A stretch of 64,000 nucleotides of DNA from Nectonema munidae (lineage: Eukaryota > Nematomorpha > Nectonematoida > Nectonematidae): contig JAUIRK010000936.1 of assembly GCA_030549495.1 (NCBI GenBank), positions 1,116,001 to 1,180,000 of the forward strand, written 5' to 3'. Position 1 is the stretch's first letter. Every line of letters begins with the position of its first letter. Below are positions 49,560 through 60,224 of the stretch, one piece after another. The translations under genes and the position numbers were made by a program. Below the pieces are notes generated by a model. That model searched no databases. It saw only the letters and a program-made list of their open reading frames with translations, and had not been told where the DNA came from.

Positions 49560-50330
49560 AACTTCCTGTATCGCCACTTCCGAAACAAGAAGTTCACTTT
49601 GATGTTTAGTTGAAAAGAAATCCTTGCCAACATTGTTTAATTCATTTTGAGTAAAAAGTTGACGCATATCTGAAGGAGGTGTTGAAAGTCTGTGATTTTT
49701 ATCATTAGTTTCAATTATCATCGTGCTCAGTATCGAAGACTTCTAAACTGGAGTTTGATATGTTCACACATTCTGAATGGTGATTTATCGGACCAATTGC
49801 AGATTTTTGATTAGGGTAACTTTTGACTTATTTTTTGATGTTATGCCTGAAAGCGAAATTTATGATATTTCAGATTCTTTTATGAGTGCATCAAAAGTTG
49901 GCACTATAGTAAGTCCATGTTTTTGAAAAATAACGCCAGTTTTCTTGAAGCATAATCTTAAGGCATTTTTAAGAGCTTTTTCATCATCTGAACCAATTAC
50001 AAGTCGCTCATAATTTGATAAAATTGATGATAGTTCATTGAAAAAAGATATGGAAATTTGGAAATCTGGGGTACCATGAAATCTTCATTGGTACAGGAAA
50101 AATTGGTTACTCTCCACCATAAAATTTTTTTAACTCACAAGTGTTAAAAAACACTAACTGTGAGATGCATCTGGCTTAAATGATAGGTTTTGTCAAAGGC
50201 CAGTCCCAAATTTAAAGAAGAATATAATAGTAGTAGTTTTTTTATTGAGAAGAATTTTTGAATAAAAGGGCCATTATGAATAAGACTTTGCAGAGGAGAT
50301 AAATGATCGCAAGGATTTTGTTGGCATAAA
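49560..50330 (-). mobile_element. Decayed transposase-like gene, possibly MULE type
   Basis: On the minus strand one open tract reads ERLVIGSDDEKALKNALRLC, resembling the LxxGTDGExALxxAF block of MULE transposases. Upstream of it, FPVPMKISWYPRF and NLGLAFDKTYHL sit where the family has FxGPxxxH and FNL. Downstream, STPPSDMRQLFTQNELNNVG and STKHQSELLVSE form a second open tract. Frames change often. The family call rests on short blocks and could be wrong. Confidence 0.3.
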
Positions 50331-51716
50331 TATTTAACTCAAGTTAAGAGTGATAATAAAACATTATAGTTTTACTATAGATTATATGTTGCTGTTTCCA
50401 ATTTGAATTATATCAGTAAATGCTACCGTTAAAATTTTTTCTAATTGTTCAGATGTGTTTTCACTTAGAACTTGCCTACTCTATGGCTATCAATTGTGTT
50501 CGCAGTAGAATTAACTTGATCTTTCAATTAACTGTTTTCACAGTGGAAGTTGTTAAATGCTTTATAGTAATAAAGAGAAAGCATATTTTTAAATGCAATT
50601 TAATCCGCTTGAGGTTGTCTTTTTCATTCATAAATTTGTTCAAATTTTTTTTAGGATAAAATGCTTTAAAATTTTTGGTATCTTCAGTTATGTACTATTA
50701 CATTGATTTTTTGTTAATGAGAAGAGAATTTTCTTGGTCAGAAGAAACTAGTGAAGTTGCTCTTTGTTGGAAATGCACAAATTTATCAAAAAAAAACTTC
50801 GAGTGGTGTTGTAGCTTTAAAAAAATGGGAACTATTGAGTAGTTTTGAGTGTATTTACAAAAAAACAAAAATGGACAAATTCATTCTAGACATTGAAGGT
50901 TTGTTGGACAAGATACTCTTTGGAAATGAAAACATCCATCCATGATTTGATGAGGTTGATGATTTTTATTGAAATGGTAGAAAATCGAAATTACTATTAC
51001 GATTCTGACGTACTGGTTTACTTTGTGAACCATCCATATTTATACCTGATTATAAAGAGCTTCTAAATACGATATCTGTTGGTAGTTGGGCTGAAATGAA
51101 TACTCTCTATGCTGCAAAAAATACAACCAAATACAAAAATTGTGTTGTTGATTTTTTTCTGAATCTGAAGAGTTTTTTATATTCTTCTAGAAATGTGACC
51201 CAAGCATTTGGTTCTTTGCTTTTTTGAAGGTTGTAAACAAAATAGCATAACAAACTTACGCACTGCACAACCACGAGAAACAATATATGATTGGACATTT
51301 GAGTAGATAAAATTTTATTGATCTAAAACCATTGTGAGCTATAATTTCACTTAGTTCAGGCTTTTATCTGACTAACTAACAAGTTATTATCATTCAACGC
51401 TCCTGGTAATAACTTTAGCTTTTTGGAAACAGGTTAACTTGTCAATCACAGTATGCACCTATCTCAGTGAAAAGATGCGGAATGTCAGTGCTTCCCCAGT
51501 GCGAAGCGGCTTTTTACGGGTTTTAACAATTTTGTTTCGTTTATTTCTTCAAATATATTTTCGCCGGAAACAATAAACACTTTTTAGGCTCTTTTCAATA
51601 ATGACCAATTCATATTTAATTAATAGTTGTGATTAAATATTTCAATTTTTACTTTATTTAGAAATCTATAATTTTTTTATATATACGTTGTGTCTCCTAA
51701 ATGATTCTACACTTTG

Positions 51717-51795
51717 ATTGAAATAAATATCTTGTTCTTTCGGTCATGCAATTGAAATAAATATCTTGTTCTTTCGGTCATGCAATTGAAATAAA
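51717..51795 (+). repeat. 34-base tandem repeat, two units plus a partial
   Basis: ATTGAAATAAATATCTTGTT followed by CTTTCGGTCATGCA occurs twice in a row (51717-51750, 51751-51784), then a partial third unit begins. The units are nearly identical. Confidence 0.8.
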
Positions 51796-54200
51796 AAAGG
51801 AAATCATTCCGGACTTTTTGAGATAGAGAAACAACTTTTACAATCTGCTGTTGACAGCGGAAGAATAAGACTAATTAATTAAGTAATTTTGACATGCAAG
51901 CATATGTGTCGAGGAAAAATTTTCTATATAGTTTGTTTAAATACATTATTTACATTCAAATTTTGAAAGGTTTCTTGCCGTTTTTCATTTATCAATCAGT
52001 TACTGATATCTTCTTATATACCGTTGAATATGAAATGTCAAAAAAAAGTGAAAAAAGTTTATTACTACTAATTATATTCAATGTTGCAAGTAAGTGTTTT
52101 TGTTTTCACTGTCTGCATAAAGATATGAATTTTCCATTTTCAATAATTGGTGATCTATTTTTGAAAAACAGTTAGAAATCGGATTGTCTAAAATCTTTCA
52201 TCTAAATTTTGGATGATATTTATTTTTTATATATATGGTATATATATTTATCCGAGTCTTTCATTTCTAATTTTTTCAACACCATATTCTTCCAAATCTT
52301 TTAACAGTTAGGTAAATATTTCATTAATTGCCTGGTTCCTCAAACCAATTTGAAATAATTACCCGGATTGTTGAGTCAAGAGTTTCAATCAGAGTGATGT
52401 CACTTTCAGATTGATGTGAATAATATCTTTCAAGGGTTATTTTTAAAATCTAAGCTTTAATTAAAGAATATTTTAATAAATTAGATACATTAGATTTGGC
52501 GTTTTCATTGTTCAGCCAGGGATATATTTTTACGAAGTTTCTATCAAATCTGGCTTTTCTTAAAACTTTTTTTAGTAAAACTTAGGAAATAATCTTCACT
52601 ATCAAGAGTGATAGCGCATCGGTGTGTGATGAAATTGTCTTTTTCTATAAATTTATTTCAGAATTAAATTTTCCAACTAACTTTAAAGCAAGTTTGAGTT
52701 GGGAAAACTTGATTTTTGGCTGAGATATTAAATTATTGTCTAAAAAAATGGAAATTAAATTGATTGTCAAATTTCGTGGCTGACTGTATACAAATTTTTC
52801 GAAGTATATAATAAATTTTCATAACTTTTGCAAAGTAATGTGATGTACAGTCAAAATCAAATTTACGGTTGACATATCTGCAAGTGGCAACTGAAAGAGG
52901 AAGTAGCAAAAGTATTAGGTTCCTTCAGTGCCCAAGCACAAGTTCTCATGCTTTTCACCCCACTTAGGCTGGATGATTTTCAAATTCGCCACGGCTGGAA
53001 GAGGGCTAAGTAGGCCCACCGAAAAACAAAATCTTATATCCTAGAAATATGTGGGGTAATGTGTCGATATTTGACACAAGTATAAGGAAGTCTACGAGAA
53101 ATAGAGACAATACAAAATCATTATGGAAGCTTATTCCGCCATTATTAAGTATAGTGATCTGATCAATAACTATGAGTATAATGATGTCATCATAATGTAC
53201 TTTTATTTTGCACATTGTCAAATAAATTTGATTTTCTAAGAAATGGCACATTTTCTTGGATAAATTTTGGTGAAAGTGAGGGAGTTTCAGAGCCACTGGA
53301 CACGTTGATGGCTGTATAGACACTGAGAAAGAAGCCTACTAGCCCTTCCCAGCCCAGGCAGGGTTAATGTAATTAGCATATATTTTGGATACAATGTCAA
53401 CTAGAAATAGCAGCCAAGCTTCTGTCTCTAGCCACTTACTGAAAATAGGACTGTAATCTCTGTATGTTAATAAAAGGTGTCATGTTAATTGTGAACAAAT
53501 TAATGAGAGTAATTAGATCGACTTCTAAATTTTGTATCATCTCCTCCTTCTTTGCCAATCCCCACCCCAAGTAAGAGGTTATAGAGGCCATGAGCCGTTT
53601 TCAATGGAGGGTGAGCGTTCTCTTTTTTCAGACATAGTTCTTGCAGTCTTTTCTCAATCCATCTCTTTGATTCACTTCCCAATTACTCAGGGCTTCAACA
53701 GTTGATGAGTCGCATCTTCTTCATTCTTTGTCAACAGGTGTCCATTTCACTTGAGTTTATTTTTTCGCTTCAAGTCTTCATTCTTTATCCTATCCTTCGG
53801 CGTCACATCTAACATCATTCTTAGCATTCTCATTTCTGTTATTAATTTTCTCTCATCTTTCTTTTCCAAGCTCTAAAAAATATTTCTACAAATAACAAAT
53901 ATACAATAACTAAAAGCCGTAGCAAGTTGCCTGCAGCATAAAAAATATTAGATCTCGATGTATTGATGCGAATAGGTGAAATCAAATAGTGCCGCTACGC
54001 TTTGAAGCTCTGGGGAAAACACTTGCCAACGGTTCAACTTAACAGCTAGTTAATTAAAAAGCAATCAACTAATTAGCCAAACAATTAACTACTAAAGATA
54101 AAAAAAAGCGATTTTGAGTGTTGTTTTGTCTGATACAATTTTAACAGACAGGAATAATACTAACGTGTATTTATTTTGCCAAATAGATTTGCAAAGTCAA
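51796..54200. other. Intergenic, region before the GPCR gene
   Basis: No gene was supported. A less AT-rich stretch at 53490-53830 contains an open frame on the minus strand with no known motif. An acceptor-like sequence (TATTTATTTTGCCAAATAG) ends at 54186, just before the proposed GPCR start. An upstream exon is therefore possible. Confidence 0.4.
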
Positions 54201-56521
54201 ATGGTTTATGATAACACATCGAGTACTGTACTGCCGAACTGCGCCAGTTTGAACTATATACTTAATCCTAAAGTCAGAACAATTGGTACAGGCATTACCA
54301 TCTCCTTTTTAATACTGGGTTTCGTAGGCAACATCCTTATCCTCTTAATACTTTTCATCATGCCTCGAGTGACGCTGAGTCTGGAGCTCATAAAAAAGTT
54401 GACAGCGAAAAATTTATACATGAACTTCGTTGCATTCATATCCTGTTCCAAGTACTTCGGCAATAATGAAGCAGAAATTTTTACCAAGGGTGGAGGAAAG
54501 TTCAGTGTTTTCACTCTCTCACTAACAAGAGGCTTGATGGCGACATTGATGCTTATTTCTATGATGATATCCTTGGAAAGATATCTTCATGTTTTCCATT
54601 ACAACTTATATGAATCAATCAAGGTGAGGATTTCAAATTTTTTTGGTGTTTTTCAAAGATTTCAATTTCCCCAAGTTTTTTGGCGGGAACATTAAACCGT
54701 TCGAGATAACAAAATGTATAAAACCTACGTGTTATATACAAAGTATGTGTTAATTTATAACTGTTAAAAAAAAGTTAAAGTATAAGAGTATTATATGTTT
54801 TTGAAAATCGCTTTCGGATTGTTCATTTGTATAATTTATAAAATAGAGAAATTTAAATAGAACGAATTTTTTTGAACAAAGTAAACTTTACTATTAAAAA
54901 TTAAGTGTTATTTAATTAAACTTTAATAATAAAATTTACTTTGTTCAAAAAAATTTGTTTTATTTAAATTTCACTATTATATATCTAAATATAAAACATG
55001 AAAATTCAGAAAATCCATTAATAGTTAAAATTTTTGAGTTAAATTTTGAACATCCATTATTATGATGATGATAATTAGAAATAAGAACAAATAAAAAAGA
55101 TCAATTTTATAATAAATAGAAATTGTGGATAATATAGGATATAGAATAGATATCTATAAAACTTTTTAATTACTTTTATAGCTTTTATCTAGTAGAATTT
55201 ACACACATGTGGGTCGATAACGATTTCAAGAATATTTTTTATACATTTTAATACTTAATTATTTCAATTAGCAAGTCAAAAAAGAAAATTAATTTTAATT
55301 TGAACGTATCTCGTCTGATGGTTTTTATAAAATATAATTTATTTATTTTTGAGTAGCGTAGATTCTAAAACTAAAAATTTATAAGAATATTGAACGATTT
55401 CATTTCAAAAAACTGAATTGGAAAAGTGTTGAAAATTTAAAAAAAAACAAAAAATTTATATGGTATAAAAAACAGGTTTAGAAATGACACTTATGCACAT
55501 GAGTGCATATTAATAAAAAGAAATCATTTGCACAACCCAAAACGTCAAAAACTGAAATGTTAAAAATATGGCTACATGCTAGCTTTGCAGTTTGTGTTTT
55601 AGTGTTCAAGTTTAACCAGGAATCAAGCTGTTGTGGTTGTCCCTATAGTTAGTTTTATTTTTAACTAAATATTGTTTGATTGCTATTCGCTTTTTAACTT
55701 AATATACGACAAAAAACTGTTCCTTAAAGTTTTATTTAATTATAAATGTAGTAATTATTAATTTCAAAAACTACGAAAAAAACACGACTTCTTTATATTT
55801 AAAAAAATGTACCCAAAATAAAGATTTTGGCAAAGCAAAATTTGAAGTCGACGCACCCAAGCAATCTATACGTGCATTCTTTTCGTAATGAAACGCAAAA
55901 CTGACTGAACACTTCTATAACTTCCCCCTATTTTACTTTTAGATGAATCGAAAGAAAAGAAATCGCTTGTGGAACTGCTTATGGATTTTGATATTTTTAA
56001 TTAGCTTCATCAAAGAACTCTACTTCCATGCTTTAGTGCCGTGCCTCATGTTCGGGAAATTAAAAGTTCAAACTTTGTATCATTTCTATGAAAAAAGTAG
56101 AACGCTGTACATATTATCAACATTTTTCATTGAAATCACTTTAACACTAGTTCCACTTTTTGTCTCAATCTACTGCAATGTATGCGTGTACTTTTTTATG
56201 CGAAGGGAAGCCAGCTTCATTAGCACGGTGGATAACAGCGACATAACAGGAGCAAGTCCGGACAGAAGAAAAGGATTTAAAGTGATCAAGTTGCTATACT
56301 TAGTAGCCTTTATCAATATACTCTTGGATTTGCCGAGATCTCTACTCATCATGATGCTACCATTCATCAGTATTTCCTATCGATTTAGATATTTTCTGCT
56401 TAGAGTATTCTTCATTATGTGGAATTTGAGTTGCTGCTACAGTTTTTATATTTACGTCATTTTTGATGAATTAGTCAGAAAGCAATTCCTTAAACTTGTG
56501 AAAGGTGTATACTGTTGCTAA
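54201..56521 (+). CDS. Class A (rhodopsin-like) GPCR, two exons, 333 residues
   Basis: Predicted seven-helix receptor at the plasma membrane; the ligand is unknown. Exon 1 (54201-54623, 141 residues) starts MVYDNTSS, with an N-glycosylation site. TM1 follows (residues about 30-53, with GN in GFVGNILIL), then TM2 (about 66-85) and TM3 ending in LERYLHV (the DRY-type motif, as ERY). The donor is AAG|GTGAGG; the intron is 1319 bases; exon 2 (55943-56521) continues in phase 0 after TTTTAG. It holds TM4 (LWILIFLISF), TM5, a loop with DRRKGFKVIK, TM6 (LLDLPRSLL) and TM7. Odd points: no cysteine precedes TM3, the usual CWxP is absent, and TM7 reads SFYIYVIFDEL instead of NPxxY. Neuropeptide-receptor-like overall. 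The start could lie further upstream if another exon exists. Confidence 0.7.
54840..54980. mobile_element. Foldback element in the GPCR intron
   Basis: GAAATTTAAATAGAACGAAT with TTTTTTGAACAAAGTAAA (54848-54885) is answered by the inverse TTTACTTTGTTCAAAAAAAT with TTGTTTTATTTAAATTTC (54935-54972). The arms are about 38 bases, extending weakly outward, with a loop of about 49. It has no coding content. Confidence 0.7.
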
Positions 56522-56539
56522 CATTTTATATTCCATAAT

Positions 56540-56545
56540 AATAAA
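56540..56545 (+). promoter_or_regulatory. Polyadenylation signal of the GPCR gene
   Basis: AATAAA begins 19 bases after the stop codon and upstream of the hAT insertion at 56606, so transcripts probably end before that element. Confidence 0.55.
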
Positions 56546-56605
56546 TCATTTTTATTATTTTTTTTGCGATTGTGCTAAAATTTTAGTTGTTTGATTGCCC
56601 TAAAG

Positions 56606-57019
56606 CAGGGATGGACCGAGAGGGGGATGCATAACCCCCCCCCCCCCACCAGCAATCTATTCAAGAAAAATTAAGGTTGCTGTTAATTTCTGACAATTTT
56701 CTGCACTGTTCCTATCACTACATGTTCAGCGGAAAGAGCTTTTAGTTCTTTAAGAATTTTAAAGAACTATTTACGTAATCGTATGAGCGACGAGAGACTA
56801 ACAGGACTTGCTCTCATGTACCTCCACCCTAAAATAGAAATCAAAATTGATGAAGTCATTGATCGATTTTCAAAGCAAAAAGAAAGAAAAGACTTTGTAA
56901 TATAATTTTAATCATTTATTTTACATACGTTTTCAAATTTCTTCCCTAATAAAATGTGTAAAATATTTTGATATTAGTATACCCCCCCCCCCCAAAAAAG
57001 ATTTCTGGATCCCCCACTG
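56606..57019 (+). mobile_element. 414-bp hAT deletion derivative keeping the C-terminal domain
   Basis: CCCTAAAG flanks both ends exactly (56598-56605 and 57020-57027), an 8-bp hAT target duplication. The left end is CAGGGATGGACC; the right, reverse-complemented, is CAGTGGGGGATCC. The inside frame (about 56690-56905) reads FCTVPITTCSAERAFSSL, RILKNYLRNRMSDERLTGLA and ALMYLHPKI, then a TAA. This is the C-terminal dimerisation domain of a ZMYM-type hAT transposase. C-runs of about 14 lie near both ends. All N-terminal and catalytic parts are missing. Confidence 0.9.
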
Positions 57020-57027
57020 CCCTAAAG

Positions 57028-60000
57028 TGATACGCTTTTGATAAATACAAAATTGTATTATGAATTTTTTATTTCTCTGACTAGTGCATTTAGATTTTTT
57101 ACAAGTGAGATCGGTTGGGCATACAATTTAATAAGCAAATTCTTGATACTTTTTCATATATCTATCCCTACATTTGCTCAGAAGTTTTTAGCAGCCCTGC
57201 CCTTGATTATAAATATCTCAATCTTAACGAAATGAAATGTGATATGGATTTTGGAACAACTTTATAATTGTATTGAACGTATTATCAATACAAAATCAAG
57301 ATTGTCAAACGCGTTTATCATACAAACACTTCTCTTTCATAATACGCTACTGTGAACTTCGATTTCTATGCACCAATGGTTCTAAAGGCAGTGAGGACTG
57401 ATCACAAATGCCAGTTGGGGATCGGAGTTGCTGCCTATTAAAAGTTGTAATAACACTTCAAAACAACGAAAACTATAGGTATAAGGCAAGCAAAATAAGG
57501 AGACAACGTGTAGCCAAACATCATTCCATCACTATTAAAGTCCATAACATCTCCAATTTTTATTAAGATAAAATAGCTAAATAGTTAAGACAGTACCTTG
57601 CTAAGGTACTACTGTCTTAAGGTGGAGAAGAGCGCGCCAAATAGGGTTTTTTAAATTCTTGGAAGGAAATTTTTAAATAATAAATATGTGGAGTGTATAT
57701 GTTTGTTATAATATATTTCGATACATTTGATTATTTTATCGAATAAATTGCTTCTTTAACAATAATAGCAACTTCTTTGGATGACGTGGTGAAGAGTCTC
57801 GTGCCAGATATCAAAGAAGAGGAAACTATGAAATCTAGAACTCGCAACTTATTCCTCTATTTGGAAATGGCTAAGATACTTTCATTCTCTCCCATATCTT
57901 GAATACTTGAAGATGGAATCAGTGGTGTAAATAAGACTTCAAATAACCAAAGAAACCGCAAAGATCAATCGCTTTAAACTTAGGCACTACTGTCCCAAGC
58001 AGGAGTTTTGACATTCTTGGGAGAGCAAACTTTAAGAATAAGTAGTATTATGACTAAAACCTTGAAAGAACGCTGTAAAGTAGCGAGAGTACTGTGATGT
58101 TAAAAGAACTTCAATGCAATCGAAAGATAATCTCAAATGGAGGAGTAAGCTTCCCCGATTGGTGGTAGGGGCCCAAATTAAGGGCCTGTGTGCACGCCTT
58201 GATTTTTGGCCCCGATAATAATGTTTTAACAGTATTGAATTTTGATACATACTAAAATGTATTGTAAATATGCATACTTTTCCGTGAGAAATCCTTTAAG
58301 TCTAGGTAAACAATAAATTGAAGCGGGTTGATATTTTACGGGAAGATACCAAAATATATTTATTTCAAAATTGATTTGGTAGTGTTTTCTGTGCTGAATC
58401 TAAATATTTAGCTAGTTTAAACTAAGAATGATAATTTCTTCTTTTTTTTTGCTGTAAAGTTTTCGTATTTTAATAGTGTGAATTAGGGGTAGGAATTTAC
58501 TGAAAAAGATGTTTCTGGGTAACGAAACAGTAAAAATTGAATCTTGCGAAAAAAACCAGCATTAGTAATATAAAAAGTGATTTTTTTAATCTAATAATTT
58601 CATTATTTAAAAGAATTATTTTTTTTATATTTTTTTAGAATATAACTTTAAAAAACATAAAGCATTAAAAATTTCAATGTTCTAGGAGAGAAAGAAGATC
58701 GTGTTTGAGACAAAAAAAACTTATATTCAAAGCAGGTAGCTTTCAAGGTTAACAAACGTTGATATTTTCCAAGTTTTCAGTTCACTTTTCTGTAACTTCA
58801 AAAAGTTTCATTTCCTCATTAAGGAAAGTGGTGAAGAAAAACTTCGTTTACTTTATTTGTAGTATATTAAATTCTTCAAGGGATCTTTCAAGGATTAAAT
58901 CAAGTATTTATTGGAGTTATTGAGTGCAGTGGATAAGCAAAAACTTTCATGAGATTTGTAACTTTTAGCATTTTTCTTAGATTTATAAAGTCTAACAAAT
59001 GTTACTTCAGATAGTGTTTTAACGATGTTAAAACTGGGTAAGCAAAAAACGGGTTCACATTCAATATTATAATTTTCAAGATACTTTGGATCTTTCAAAT
59101 CTCTAATTAAAAGATGACAACTTTCGAGGAAATCATGGTTCATTAACTTAACCTTAAATTTAATTTTTTTGCGGGCACACGGTAAAAAGTATTCAACTCT
59201 TTTGAAGTAAATTTCTTGTATTTTCCCCCTTTTAAAATGGAAGCATCTTCTAAAGAATGTGCTTTAATAGCTGGAAGTATTTCAAGAAGACTTTTTAAAA
59301 CTTAAAATTTGAGCCTTAGAAAGAATTTAAGCTCTTACAAATCTTTATTTTCATTTTTTCTTCAACCGCAAGGATCGTCACCACGTGTGAAGAGAGAACG
59401 AGTGGTGGTTGTATTAGTGAAAGTGAAGTAGTAAAATGAGAAAAATTAAATGCAAGAGTTGCAAATTTTTAAATGTAAAAAACCCACGTTTTGATACAAA
59501 TGCTTTTTTGTATATTTTTGCTTATATCTCAAAGAGAAAGAAGTATTTTGTAACAGTTGCATGATTATAAAATCTGACTTATACTTAGCATTGTATATGA
59601 AAATTTCGCTTTTCAAAGAAAACATAAATATCATTGTACTCCTATATCCTGAAAATTCTGCCTTCATGTTTATGTCTCGAAATTTAATTATATTTTAACT
59701 CATTTTGAAATTTATTTATCTATAACTAAATAATACTACTCAGTATTAGTTTAAAAGGCAATTTAATCAATACAAACGTGTTCTCACTGAGGTTATAAAA
59801 CTTTTATTTGTATTACTACTCGGCAATATAGTAGAAAATAATGTGTTTCAAAAAGAAATTAGCTTCAACCATCAAGTACCCCTTGAAATCATGTTGTGAA
59901 CCACCTACCTAGAACATTATTAAAATTTTATAATCAAGAGTATTTATGGACATAAAGCTAAGTTAGGAGTATACTCCCTACCTACGGTTTGAGTTAACTA

Positions 60001-60224
60001 AAACAATCTATCATATTCAATATCTCCGCTCCCACACCCTACTAAAGAATTTAGATTTGCGAGACCCTGTGCGATAGATACTACCAGAGTTACACATCTT
60101 GAGGACTAGGTGAGATGTGACCGTCACTTAATCTCATCCCAAAGCGCCAAATAGATCCCCCCTCACTAATATTCTAAGTCCAGAACAGACTTTCAGCTTG
60201 TAACTGTTTATTTTCTTTTTCACT
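57028..60224. other. Intergenic, between the hAT derivative and the satellite
   Basis: No gene was supported. A short palindrome, TTAAGACAGTACCTT facing GGTACTACTGTCTTAA, lies at about 57587-57622. A GC-richer patch (58155-58220: GGGGCCCAAATTAAGGGCC and so on) resembles old hAT-type sequence. Open frames at 58032-58250, 58895-59143 and 59446-59667 show no domain. Confidence 0.4.

Noticed and set aside
54114-54200. In-frame extension upstream of the GPCR start
   Set aside because: It begins with TTG, has no ATG, and an acceptor-like site lies inside it; ATG at 54201 is the first methionine.
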